NCBI GenBank assembly: GCA_021030905.1
Contig: JAGFMI010000031.1
Coordinates: 124,001 to 188,000 of the forward strand
Source: Pyrenula massariospora
Taxonomy: Eukaryota > Ascomycota > Eurotiomycetes > Pyrenulales > Pyrenulaceae
Direction: 5' to 3'
Length of the DNA: 64,000 nucleotides
A program made the translations under genes and the position numbers. Of the stretch, positions 31,779 to 43,525 are shown piece by piece. The notes under the pieces were generated by a model. It searched no databases and was not told the DNA's origin. It saw only the letters and a list, made by a program, of their open reading frames with translations. Every line of letters begins with the position of its first letter. Within the stretch, counting starts at the first letter, position 1.

Positions 31779-34700
31779 GCGAGGTCTTTGGCAAGGGAGT
31801 TTTGTGATTTTCTACACGTCTCGGTGTTTGCCAGCTATGTCATTAACAAGACCGGGGCTAGGCATTTTTAACGGAAAAGCATCCTGTTTTAGAAGACTGG
31901 ATTGATGATGATAGAAACAATGACATTTAATCATTGTACACAATTCTCAACCTTCTGCTTCCTCGCCGTCACATGCATCGTTGATACATCTCGACAATGG
32001 CCAAACTATCGAGGAGCACTTCGTGACCCTAACTTTTTACATTTCCGCTAACCCAGACCCATGCAACCAGGCTTTGTGCTGCAGGACTGCAGGACTATTA
32101 CCATCCACCCCACGCCAGCTCTACCTCGATTGCCATTTTGAGCAATCTGCATTTTCACCAGAAAGGAGTAACTATGTCTCTGGTTCTGCAAGCGCCACCA
32201 AGTCTACTGCAAGTCCTGCTGCAGCTAAGGCTGCGCGGCGTCTACGCCGCATCAGCATGGCCTCGGGCCCAGATTCCTGGCGTCGATGCTGAATGGTTCC
32301 TTGGATTACGATTCTTCGTTTCCCCGATTTTCGCCTCGTAGGAGGGATCCATCTTAGAGATCCGTCCGAATTTACGGGAATCATCTGCTGATTGCGATCC
32401 TCAGGCGTCAATGACGGGATTTGGCCGTGTTCCTTAACCTTTTCTTAAGTCGATGCTGATCGCGCTATTTGCGTCCTTGGTGGCGGCACCGGACCGTGGG
32501 AACGAAAAGTCTCGGATAGGACTGCTCCACCCCTCCCCCCATCCTTGCGTAACAAAAGCGACTTGCTGCCTTATCTATCCGGAAATCCGTATTAAGAATG
32601 CCATGCAAGTTCCCCGCTGTGGCGTTTGAGAATGTGTGACTTTGAAAACAAGAGCTCACAGCGTCTGGACCATAGATGCTGGCGATTATGAGAAGACTGC
32701 ATTGCAGTGGAACGAATAGCGTCTTTCCGTCGCCTTCCAAGACTCGACCGTCCAAACAACTCTCAAGACGCCATATCGGCCATTCGCCATCTTCGCTTGC
32801 ACCTAAGATTATGCCACGGCCTCAACGTCTCGTTGTGGCGCTTGGATTGTCAAGACTTAACACTGCCGATACTCTATGCCATACCATGCTACGAGGCTCA
32901 CCTACACCTAGTACTAAATTCATACCTGAAGGCGGAGCATTATCCTAATTGACCTGAGCCACAGAATATTCATACTGCGTTTTAAAGTTGAAATGCGACA
33001 GCCCCTAAAAGTCTGAGCGACTTCTCGACTTCGTCCTGCACTCCGCTATGCAACCGGTGCGGCGCTTTTCGTATGCAAGATGACGATCTTTATTTGCACA
33101 ACGGTCTTTTGACTTCTGGACTCCTTGAAATTAGGCTGATTGCTGCGCTGTATCATTCGCTCTAAGGAAGTCTAGTAGTACTCGATCAACTTTATATCGC
33201 TTGGACGCTGTCTCGCCTTTCGAACCGCTAGTCTAGCCGGCGGTCAATTTTGGTCGTCTAGACACCAATTGGCTGTCCCTTCATTGAAGCACTCACAACG
33301 CCACAATTTTTCCATCATGAAAGAGAAAATTCCTAATTTTCCATTCTCAGAATTTGCGCTCTAAATGACTTGATCTCTTTCAATTGTAGTCCCCCAGGTT
33401 TCTTTACCCGAGAAATGGCTTGAGCTTCGAACTGACCACTTGCTAAATTGCTGCGAGTTCACACTTTATCCTAACCATTCGAGCAACCCTGAGCAATTCT
33501 ATGCACCCACAAGCGGAGCCTTAACGTTTCTAGTTCACTTGAGTTTCGAAGGTTATCTTTTCTCCAACTCCGACGAAAGAGACGGAACATGCTTGGTCAG
33601 GGGTAGCGCACAAGGCACAAGGCTTCTACATATCAAGAAATTTAAGAGCGCACCAATACCATATTGAATTCTCCTTCCTACCACGGAACTTACCGTCGGA
33701 TAACATTATTCCGCGGAGGAGAATTACCTTAGGAAAACATCACTCCAAACGGAACCGGCCAGAGAACAGTACTGCCCGGCTCACAGTTGATCAGGCGCCA
33801 TTCACGTTTCCTCTGCAAAAAGCTCGGACAATATCGAATACAACTCCTCGAGGTCAAATTATTCTACCGTTTTCTTTGGAGAAAAGGCATCAAGGATATG
33901 CCTTTGTGTTAGGCTTTCGTTATGACTGAATCCTGACCATCTATCGTGGCTTCTTTAGCCAATATTATGATGCTCTCAAACAAACTATCAAAATTCAATT
34001 TAGAGGTGTGATAATTAGTCTTTGGTCCTTTGGAATCATTCCCAGAGCTGTCGCTTTGCGAATAAAATATCTAGCAACTCATTTTCTAAACCAACCCAAA
34101 CTCACTCAACCCCATGTCTTCTCCTGCCAACCGTCTCTGGGGAAGCCGACTCCAAATATTTGACTAACTCAGATTTTGATTTCTTGGACGTTTCAGCTGG
34201 AGCAACCCCCTATGAAGACCGTAAGCTGTGAGCTGGACCCGCCTATCTGCGATGTTCCTTCCTGTCACTCAGGCTTCCGCGACACTCTCCCTGGTCTCCT
34301 GCTTTCCTTTGTGCTTTCTCGGATTCTACGGTAACCCGGTCTCCCGCTTGTTCTGAGGCTCTCCCAAGTGAATGAACTCCCAAGTACTACAGTGGAGAAT
34401 TCGAATTTTATTCCTACTGGATTGGCGTAGCTTTTCGTACATGAGACCGCTGGCAGCAACACAGCCCGAATACTGATTGTGGGGTGTGAATTCTAGCTCT
34501 TGCTGGAAACAGGCTATTTTAGACCGCCTCGTTTAGGATAGCAGTACTCCTTTAGCCGAAAGAGAAAAAGTCATCTTTTTAGAGGCCGATACGCCAATTT
34601 ATGGCCTGTCGGCTATACTTCTTTTATTAATTTCCGATAAGGGAGTCCGGGAAAGGCATCAAGCAAACATAGGTCAAATCGTTGATCCTGAGGTCATTCC

Positions 34701-35328
34701 CTTGAGTTACTAAAATCTGAGCTTTCAGCAGCTACTTCAAATGAACAAATACAAACATGGGAAACTGGAATAGCCATGAACCTGACCAGGCTGTGGCTCC
34801 GAGGCAATCCGAGAGAACAGTCTCTTCTTTCAGCCCATCACAACGCTCCTGCCGCAAACCTTGCCGCAGGAGTTGTCGCGAGGAGCTTCTTGCATCTACC
34901 TTACCTGTACAAGGAGCTGTAAACGGATTCAAGATCATATATTGAGCGTGAGGCCAATCTTCGTGTTGTGGCATTTCCATATATGTCCATTATATATTCT
35001 TTCAAATCGCGGCTAGGCTATAAATCCGCTGGATTAAAAAGAGGGCCCACTGAATCATGCTCAAGGCCGCTTAACTCGGAAAGTACGAGAGGCTGACCAC
35101 TAAGAGACTCATCCTCATCAGGGGGTCACCATCAATGACTAGAAAGGCAGAAACGCTGGGATGATAGATTGGAGTTTACCAGAGCCCAATGTGGTGGCAA
35201 CGGAGGCTCGATCCATTTCCGCTAGGGTTGAGACAGTAAACTCCTAACCAAAGGAGGTTGATTTCTCCGAAAAGAATTTCTCTGCAACCCTTACCATCCA
35301 CTTTCCAGTAATACTTCGAGGAAGACTC
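31779..35328. other. Gene-free stretch of 3.5 kb
   Basis: No coding region is supported on either strand. Much of 33.0-35.3 kb is A+T-leaning with frequent stops. A short perfect tandem duplication (an 8-base unit, twice) lies near 32080-32100. No transposon protein or terminal repeat was recognised. Confidence 0.45.
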
Positions 35329-35886
35329 TCACGAAGACTTGAAGGTTAGGTTGGCTGCTAGGGAATACCCATTGAACAGGTAAAGCGGCCAGTTCTCATC
35401 GTCCACGCTCAACCTGCTCAACACCTTCCATGTGTCATTCCTCCTCTCAAATACGTCCTCATATCTCCCAGTGCTCACCACACCTGTCGTATTCGCCTTC
35501 CAATCCACTCTCCACCGCCACTCCACGTTCGCCCTGTCTTCGTTGTCCCCGTCCGTGATCACAAACGGTCCAAATGAGTGCGCCCACTGGTAGATTGGGT
35601 AAACGCTGTGGTCGAAATCATATGCCATTTTGATCTGGTCAGAACCCTGGAAGACTTTGATGCTGCCAAGGTCGTTGACGGTGAAGATCGCCTCGGGCCA
35701 GTAGAGGGAAGTATATTGTAACGCCGAGGCGCGGCTTGCGTCGTGGTCGATGTAGGCCTGGTGGAGGTTGAGTTGTTCGTAGATGAGGAAGCGGTCAGTA
35801 GGAGAGAGTGCCCCCCTAGTGACTTGGAGGTTGAGTGAAAAGAGAAGGTGGATGATAGTAAGCAGGGAAGGAAGAATGCTTTTCAT
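35329..35886 (-). CDS. Secreted SnoaL-like (NTF2-fold) protein
   Basis: The intronless frame encodes 185 residues from the ATG at 35886. The first 24 residues form a signal peptide (MKSILPSLLTIIHLLFSLNL..TRG). The mature part resembles the SnoaL-like/NTF2-fold group: an N-terminal helix (DRFLIYEQLNLHQAYID), the YWPEAIFTVNDLGSIKVFQGSDQIKMAY segment, the VEWRWRVDWKANTTG strand and GRYEDVFERRNDTWKVLSRLSVDDENW near the end. Such proteins are small hydrolases, isomerases or ligand binders. The NTF2 cavity is seen here only at the level of pattern, so no reaction is assigned. Potential N-glycosylation sites (NTT, NDT, NLT) fit secretion. Confidence 0.78.
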   Translation of the reverse strand: MKSILPSLLTIIHLLFSLNLQVTRGALSPTDRFLIYEQLNLHQAYIDHDASRASALQYTSLYWPEAIFTVNDLGSIKVFQGSDQIKMAYDFDHSVYPIYQWAHSFGPFVITDGDNEDRANVEWRWRVDWKANTTGVVSTGRYEDVFERRNDTWKVLSRLSVDDENWPLYLFNGYSLAANLTFKSS

Positions 35887-37588
35887 GGTTGATGCAAGGT
35901 GTAACACGGGGACACAGCAATAGTTCACCTACTAAAAAGAAACAGTAGAATATTCAGACATCCAAACTTCAGGAAAATTCCATCATGTTGAGCGAGGGCT
36001 ACGCCGGCTTTTAAAGCTTGCTTTCACCTCGTGCTGTACTCCTCGGTAGCTTTCGTCACTTTGTGTAGCAGGGCAATCGAAAACGCCTACAGGCATTTGT
36101 GCAGCACGAAGAAAGGTAAAAGTATTCTTACATGCGAACCCGAATGAACCCAGTCTTTGTTCCTGGACTTTACCTAGGCCGAGAGCCTTTCACATTCCAC
36201 AGACGTAGGCCAAGCGGCGAAGGAGCATTTAGCCCACGCTCGGAGATTAATGAAGTCATCCTAGAAGCAGTCTGTCAGCACGTGTTATCGACTTTGTCCT
36301 GTTTAACACACATCTGACGCCTGTAGCGCGCTCTTAATAATGGCGCGTTGGAGAACATCATCAGCCTCGGCGAAGACGCGGCGAACGAGCTGAGAATCAC
36401 AAATTTGCGACGAGGGAGACATGTTGGCTGTACTTGAGGCTGAAGAGTATTGGATCACTGATAAATAGAATTCTCAAATCTTCTAGGAGTCTTGAACACA
36501 CATGGTGAGAATTGGAGACGGCATATCGGTAGGTATGGCATGGGAGCAAAGTTCAGGCACCAGCAGTGTCAACAGTTTTTGAGGTCTTGTTGTCTACACG
36601 TCAGCGCTTGACTCTCTGAGAGATGAGATGCAATTGAAATGACGAAAGCTGAGAAAATCACCTCGTGGCAATTTAAATCCAGCAACGCAAGATGATACAT
36701 TTGCCCAACTCCAGCGCGAAAGTCCAAGTCTCGGATGAGTATTTGACGATGTCGGATACCCAAGTTCGAGCAGATCTAGAACGAGTGTGAGCTGCAGAGA
36801 TTTCACAAGGCGCAGAAACCTGAAAATGAACCCCAAGACTGCCTTTACACCCGGCGTGATTGCAAGCTCTCAGGAGAGCGACTGACAAGCTTGAGGCATG
36901 TCGAGACGGCATCAAGAAGCGGCTACGAGAGGCTGCACACATCAAAGACGATCTACTGCTCAGTCGACCGTGTCATCGAACGAATGTATATTCTCCGGCG
37001 AGATGAAGTGTGAGGGTTCTCTTTTCGTGGATTTCAAACCCATTGAAATTATCCTGCGGATGCTCGGATCCGGCAACCCAGTCACAGCGATGAATTTGGA
37101 ACGAAGCCTAGCCTGCATTTATCGATGGGTTTCCATGACTAGGGCTCAGCACCTGTCATGACCAAATAAATAAGCAGCAAGCCTTCGATCATTGTACAGT
37201 ACAAGGAAAGCTACGACAACACGAAACGTTTGCTTTTGATTGCGGGCAATATGACACCGGAGCGATGTGAGATACGGGACCGTCACCAAGTTTCGAAGAT
37301 GTCTTAGTCAAGGTCAAGGTCGGTTAGCTGTGAGACAATACTTGACGTTTAATATTCTCTTTCAATGAGGATATCAGCAAGGCGTTGGTATGGTTTTTCA
37401 TCTGACTAAAGACTGAGCCCCAAGGTCGGCGATGGTCGCGGTTTTTCCAGTTGATGGGAACGAGAGAGCTTGAAAGTCTAAAGTTGCTAGTCCTCTTGTA
37501 GGATTAAAACTTCTGCTTCCGACGGCCGATGCCTTCATTGGCCACGTACAGCATACCGTACCTAAAGGATAACTCAATAAGTCCACGC
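35887..37588. other. Intergenic, 1.7 kb
   Basis: This lies between the start of the SnoaL-like gene and the stop of the GNAT gene, both minus strand. No gene is seen. Confidence 0.45.
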
Positions 37589-38436
37589 TTACGGTCTCGC
37601 CTTCTCCTGCGATGGCTCTAGTTCCCTTCTCAAATACCAGTTCCGACCGCCTTCTTTACTTCCACCCCATCTTGTTAGGTCTATCTCCTTCTGTCCAATT
37701 TCCTTGAATCCGCAGCGCTGGAACATACGGATCGAGGATGGCCGTGCCCCAACATATGTTGGGATACCCTCACGGTCAGCAATCTCGTTGCAGTGCTGAG
37801 TCATCCAGGTAGCAAGTCCCTGTCTGTGGTAGTCAGGGTGGACGAAAGTCCCTCGCCGATCTTTAATGGGAATGTTTGTTAGTATTCTAATCATTTACTG
37901 TGACAGACTATCCACCGGAAAAAGGCGCTGGAGAAGACCTTGTGCTTACGGAAATGTTTGGTCGGGTCGTAACCAAGCTCTTTGGTCCCGAACATGAGCT
38001 CCCCGAATTCCTTTTTGAGCTCTTCATCGACGCCAGGACAGGGTTTGGGCTTTGCATCCTCAACCTCCTGGAGCTCTGGGGATCGGACGGCAGGGTAGCG
38101 TAGAGACGTCCACGCAACCACCTTGCTGTTTAGTGAGTTAGCTAGCGGTTGCGCGTAGAACATATTGCTGGTTTGAAGAATAGGAGCATCTTTTGGAAAC
38201 ACGCGATATGTGAGATAGAATACGGACCCGCTCTCCTTGTCTCTGATTACGATGAATGGAAATCCAGGTAGCTTAAACCTTTTCTCGAATATCTGCGTAA
38301 CATCTGCACGTTCATCCTCCGCCGTTACATTCCGCATCATTAGCTGCCATAACTCATCGCTTCTGAAGCCGAGTAAAATGATGGTAATCATATCGTTTAA
38401 GTCGGCTTGCGTGCCTTCTCCAAGCTCGAATGCCAT
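37589..38436 (-). CDS. GNAT-family N-acetyltransferase
   Basis: This is predicted to transfer an acetyl group from acetyl-CoA to an amine of an unknown small molecule or protein. Exons are 38436..37950 and 37860..37589; the 89-nt intron has a CTAAC branch point near its end. The protein is 252 residues. The start ATG is true. The N-terminal half (FELGEGTQADLNDMITIILLGF) is the usual GNAT beginning. The pyrophosphate-binding loop is seen just after the splice as VHPDYHRQGLATWMTQHCNEIADREG (Q/RxxGxG/A pattern). The C-terminal YVGARPSSIRMFQRCGFKEIGQKEIDL completes the fold. Without splicing neither half is a full domain, which supports the intron. Nothing in the neighbourhood identifies the substrate. 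Confidence 0.88.
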
Positions 38437-39755
38437 CTTCTTCGATCATCAAGGAACATGGAGAGGCCAAAGTCGATATGGATAGAATGAGAAAGGATAA
38501 TAGGCGGTATTCAAACCAATCACTCATTTCAGCATGTTCCCCCATGGAAGACGAGATGATGAGTCAGCCCTCCGGCCATGTCTTTTAGGCCTCAACTTGT
38601 GCCAGGTTGCTCATCCTTCGCCACTTGAACCATGACATTCGATCCGAGGCTGATCACATGTGGACCAGATCAGATGTTTCTTTCTCTTAAAGGCAAATGC
38701 GGCAGTATGCTCGAGGACACGATAGGTCGGCGCAGTAGGGTTATCCGGGTTGGTTTTAAGGACGGCCGGTCTACGCGTAACTCAACCTTGATTTGATCAT
38801 ATTCGGCCTATCCGCCTCTTGACCATTCCTTCCGCGATACGAATTGGCTGTTAGCGGTGAGATGATCTCCGGAAGAGGTCTCCTACATCGAAGTCAGTGA
38901 GGGTTATTTACCCTAAAAGGTATTGAGAGCGCCTCCAGCATTGACTAATCTTTGTGCTATCTCGAGATGCATGTGAAAACAATGGCAATGATCATTTTCC
39001 CAATCCTGCTTACCACCTATGACTCGGCAAGAAATACTGTGGTTCAGTCTATACTGATTTTGACAACATTATACTACAAATCTACTACAACCTGCTTCCT
39101 TCGGATATTGACCGTCAAATTAGTCTCGCTACTTATGTCCTCACCGAAAGTGTTAGGAGACTCTTGCCACAGTAGCAGGTGCGTTAGATCTTGTTGAGAT
39201 CTCTTCTAGCATACTCTAAATTGAACTCCGTCGTCCTACTGGTCATTACCGTGGGCAATCGTTTTATATCATTATACGCCGATCATTCCCACCTTCCTTT
39301 ATCATCGCCGGTAGTAGTGGCGCTCTCACTCGTGCCCGAACCTGTGTAGCTGCACACATCTGGTGGCAATTCTCGTACTTCAAATGATATATTTGAATGC
39401 CTACTTAGAAACACTCCGGATCGACGCTTCTGGGTCCCTCGATGTCCCCAGAGAAAAGCCCGCTTCTACCAAGGATATGTACAAAGATCACGTAAAGCAT
39501 TCTCTTATCTCTGACAAGATCCTGCCACTACGGAGCTTGCTGTGCTAGCCCGTGCTGTGCCGCAGTGGTATCGAATGGATGAATGTGTATCCTCGCTGTT
39601 GCTAGGACGGTAGGGCAGAAAGGACATGAGATAGTCGCGTCAGGGGGAATATCAGCATAGAGACTGACCATCCATTCTCTCAGAGAATCCTCACCCTGCT
39701 CTTCCCCGGCCCCATTATCACCCAGATAGGACTAACATAGGTGTACAATTAAGCG
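38437..39755. other. Intergenic, 1.3 kb
   Basis: This separates the GNAT start from the 3' end of the kinase gene. A single ACGCGT (38773-38778) occurs, with no partner. No gene is seen. Confidence 0.45.
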
Positions 39756-41171
39756 TCAAGGTCTTTGAATAAGCGCAGATTTAAAGCGCACATCCTCGCT
39801 CTGCTCCATAATTGTATGCACTGGAGCTTGGTCTGGACCCGAATCTGACAATGGCGCTAATTTTGAAGCGGGATCTCTTCTCACATGCTCAATCTCTTTC
39901 AAGAACTCGTCCGCTTCTTTGATTATAGTACTGTTACTTAGACGGTGCATAGCAAAGTGGCAAAGCTGTCTTGCAAGTCGAAATTCTGGCCGATAGGCAA
40001 GCTGAGCATAGTATGGTCCCGCGGCATCGTCAAAAGATTTTTTAACTTCGCGCTGATTCTCAGTAGCAAGGGGATCGTTGACTGTGCGCTCATCTTCATC
40101 GCCCTTGTCGTTCCATGCCCATAGCCACATAGGCGGAGTACAAGCCATAAACGAAGGACCAAAAATAGCATTGTCCCAGTCAAGGGTGCCTGTGAGGATT
40201 GGACCAGAGGTGTTGATGCTGACCAAGATATTGCGTGGGGCAAGGTCTAGATGACACAAGCAGACCTCATTATCGTGGCGGGTGAACAGACGTTCCATTG
40301 CTGAGGTTGCTTTGAGGAATGAGTCAAGATACACTAATTCCGAATAGTCAGTGGCCTCCTGGGACTCGCATATGTTGCGTCGATGTTCAAAGGCTGTTCG
40401 AAGTGTCTCGGCCCAGCTCAAGCCTCTTGGATCTCTCGGGTATGGCAACGATTTCATCAAGTGTTCCTCCTTCTCGGCTTGTTCAGCATAGATGAAATCC
40501 ACCATCATGCCAAAAGGCTGAATCGAAGCCATCACTCCAGGGTAGTTCTGATGCACAGAAGTGTCCGAAGGGCTTGTGAAAGCCCCAGCAACGTCGTGTT
40601 TGCAGTCAAGTAATTTTCGGAATACATGGCCAACTTGTTGTGCAATGGCACACTGTTGCTCGTGGCCCAGGGTCGGGTAGACATCTTGTAAGCTGACACC
40701 TGGTATTCGTTTCTGAATCATGAATGGTTCTTGGAGCGGATTTTCGGACAGAGGGTCATAGTAGACGACATGTGGGACATCAAGGCTTGCATGGCGGCAG
40801 GCTAAATTCAGGATGGACACGTCGGCATCAATCTTGGCACTGACAAATCGAGGGACTCGCAAAATGAACTGAGTTTGAACTATTTTTTGACCTTGACCGT
40901 TCTCAAACTGGTAAATAGTTACTCCAACTATTCTGTTGAAACTCCCTCCACATAGCCGTTCCACAGTCGTTTCCTCGTGGAGCGCCATCGGCCATAGACG
41001 CCGGCACAGCTGCAAGACCCGTGAGCGGAAGGAATCGAATGCTTCGTGTCCATAGACGACTGTCGATGCTTCTGATTGCACACTTGACTGGGAATTCGAC
41101 GATCCCCTGGATGAAGCATTGGATAAGGACTTCAATGGCAACGGTGTTGCAGTCGTAAACGACATCGACAT
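39756..41171 (-). CDS. Aminoglycoside phosphotransferase (APH)-fold kinase
   Basis: This belongs to the large fungal expansion of APH-fold small-molecule kinases; the substrate is unknown and antibiotic resistance should not be assumed. The single exon encodes 471 residues from the ATG at 41171; the three codons upstream are open but begin at TTG. After a Ser-rich head come a glycine-loop-like segment (ERLCGGSFNRIVGV), an ILRVPR strand that holds no lysine at the usual ATP-lysine position (arginine instead), FMIQKRIPG hinge-like sequence, the catalytic loop HLDLAPRNIL (307-314, with the catalytic Asp) and the metal-binding segment LTGTLDWDNAIFGP (Asp331/Asp333). The C-terminal 100 residues are helical and end in an unrelated tail. 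Confidence 0.88.
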   Translation of the reverse strand: MSMSFTTATPLPLKSLSNASSRGSSNSQSSVQSEASTVVYGHEAFDSFRSRVLQLCRRLWPMALHEETTVERLCGGSFNRIVGVTIYQFENGQGQKIVQTQFILRVPRFVSAKIDADVSILNLACRHASLDVPHVVYYDPLSENPLQEPFMIQKRIPGVSLQDVYPTLGHEQQCAIAQQVGHVFRKLLDCKHDVAGAFTSPSDTSVHQNYPGVMASIQPFGMMVDFIYAEQAEKEEHLMKSLPYPRDPRGLSWAETLRTAFEHRRNICESQEATDYSELVYLDSFLKATSAMERLFTRHDNEVCLCHLDLAPRNILVSINTSGPILTGTLDWDNAIFGPSFMACTPPMWLWAWNDKGDEDERTVNDPLATENQREVKKSFDDAAGPYYAQLAYRPEFRLARQLCHFAMHRLSNSTIIKEADEFLKEIEHVRRDPASKLAPLSDSGPDQAPVHTIMEQSEDVRFKSALIQRP

Positions 41172-42187
41172 TTGTCCCAAGTACTTGCAACTAGACTGTA
41201 AAGACCGGAAAAAACGAACGATGGTGACAGGGAGAAGTTTCGAGGTTCAGGCAAAGAAAAAGAAACAGTCAATGAAAATTCTCCTCTCACCGGAGTTGCG
41301 AGGAAGGAAGCAGGCACTCAGGGGTATTCCTACCGTATCCAAGTCCATTTCGGAGACCTCTTCGCTTGGACAAGCCTTCAGACCTCGCAATCTCGAAACA
41401 AAATTCGAGAATCATACCAAGTTATCAATAGCAACTGTTTCAGCTTCGGAAGTTGTCCGAAGATGAACTTCACAGCCTTTCGGCGGCGGCGAGCACCGAA
41501 CCATGGGGCCAACCTTTCCTGTTCCCATTTCTAATCAACGTGTTTCTATCTGTCGCCGGGGCCCTGATCACCACGGTGTAGAGCCTGGCTGTGTTCTGAT
41601 TGCAAGGCGGAGATTTGGCTGAGTTTTCGGTCCTCAAGTCTGGGAGAGAAAAATGAACGGATGCTTTCGGACGCTGGCCGGGTGGAGGTGCTCGAACCGG
41701 ACTTGGCCGCTCGGGATTGGATCCAGGGGGGTATATCGACCAGGGACCTAAGCCGCGCAGTGCAGGGAGGTTGCCTTCGGAATATTAATGCTGGCTTTAT
41801 GATGATCATTCGAATTCCATCGCGCCGGATTCGAATTAAGCTTCTTGCGGCACCCCACGAGTTCATGATTGGAGTAAGCTTTTGCCGCCTTCAATCTGTG
41901 CCGCGCTCTCGCTCAATGGCAGATATAGTTACGAGCAGCACTCCTACAATCCTTGGAAAGGCGCCTCACGCGCGAGATTGAAGCTAGGAAAGATCTAGAT
42001 GTACAGAGCTTAGGAAAGCAAAGTACAGAGTTCCACCAACGGCTAAAGCCATTTAATTCCTAAAATATTCGATCAAGATTTCAAGATAGCTAGAAGCCTG
42101 GTGGCTATAATCCGGAATTTTCATTGCCCTTAATGAGATATGGTGAGGGTCTGCGCCCTATGTATTATGGTAATAGCCATCAATCAT
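41172..42187. other. Intergenic, 1.0 kb
   Basis: This lies between the kinase start and the stop of the second PTH11-like gene, both minus. No gene is seen. The right part is A+T-rich. Confidence 0.45.
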
Positions 42188-43525
42188 TCAAATCATGTCA
42201 GCTTCCTTCATCCTTGGGTCGGTGTAAGATGGTCCGTATACCTTGATGGTCGAGGCTGACTCGGAGAGTGGATACATGTCTGACACTGTCGCGTCGTCCT
42301 GTTTCCAAGCGCGACCCATAGGAGGGCTGACTGGCGACCGTGGGTTATAGGTCGGTGATGGACTGGAAGGGAGACTTGGCAAGCTCTTTTCTTTTCCACG
42401 AGGATTGATATCGCGAGTCGGCCACCGTATTTCATGTGCCACGACTTTCTTCCAAGGGCTTTTGAGCTTCCGAAAACTTGTCGAACTACCACTCTGGCTC
42501 GTTGACATGTCCCGAGGACTAAAAAAGCGGTGAAAAAGCGGGCGAAAAGTTGAGATGGAAAGAGCTGCAATGCCCATTCCAGCTTCGACGGTGCTCCAGA
42601 TAGCAAGATCTGTGGCGTTGAAGAGGAAGTCGAGATTTGTTCCAATCTCTTGGATGTCTCTTATGCGCACGATTGTTGCAACGCTTCCTATATTGGCTAG
42701 CATGAGGACAAGGCTGGTGGAAATTTTGGTCCTCCGATCCATGTTCAGTTTGTGGAAGAGGAAAAATGGAAAGATGCTAAAAGTCCAGTCGGCAGCTGCC
42801 ACGATGGCCGCGTGGGTGTAACTGAAACTAATCGTCACGTTGTCTGAAATGCACCGGCCATGAGCAGGATTCCGGGTAGGATCCCTAAAAAGTAAAAATA
42901 AAGAATCAGCGGGCATCCAACACCGGAGGACTGTCCTTTCGAAGACTGACCAAAAAGTGTCTATAGGGGTACACTGAAACGTGACCATGAAGAAGAATAT
43001 GATTCCAAAAAAGACAGACACAACAATAACCGACCATATCAGCAGGCGGTGAGCGCGAACGGTGGTGATCCTCAGGTACATTGCGCCGGCGGAGATCTTC
43101 ATCAGAGTCGTAACCACAATATACATCAATTCCGAGATATACCAGGTCTATGAGCATATTAGAGCGCTAATCAGGCTTGGTATTGAGGGGAGCTACCTTT
43201 AAGGCTTCGGCAGCCTTTCCTAGCGTGAGGCGAGAATCTCCTATGTGCTTCCCGGTGCCCTTGGTGGCTCCGTCGATGACAAACGCGATGTACGGGATGA
43301 AGACTGACTGCAACTTCTCAGTTGGTGCTGGTGAGAGATTTCGCTCAGAATACATACCACAGCGGCTGTCAGGAACCAGTCATCGAGTCCAAACGACCTG
43401 GTCAGGAACACCCGCACATACACCCGCAGCACAAAGCATGCTGTCGCGAGACTGACAAAACCTATAGCCACGCCGATGAGCTGAGGCGCGCGATCTTCGA
43501 ACTCAAAGCTAGTCATAGAAGCCAT
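42188..43525 (-). CDS. PTH11-type seven-TM rhodopsin-domain membrane protein (copy 2)
   Basis: This is a second member of the fungal rhodopsin-domain receptor-like group, only distantly similar to the first copy. Exons are 43525..43358, 43307..43197 and 43147..42188, with introns of 50 and 49 nt, giving 412 residues. The start is a true ATG. Landmarks are LRVYVRVFLTRSFGLDDWFL, GKHIGDSRL, ELMYIVVTTLMKISAGAMYLRI, FQCTPIDTFWSVF, SYTHAAIVAAADWTFSIFPFFLFHKLNMDRRTK, IREIQEI-like IVRIRDIQEIGTNLDF and TDLAIWSTVEAGMGIAALSISTFRPLF. The 110-residue tail is Ser/Pro-rich. Exon 3 contains a segment (42923..42885) that looks like a 39-nt intron but is also in frame and stop-free; removing it gives 399 residues. 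No CFEM domain is present. Confidence 0.88.

Noticed and set aside
32080-32100. Short tandem duplication of an 8-base unit
   Set aside because: Only two copies are present, which is expected by chance and does not indicate a repeat array or CRISPR.
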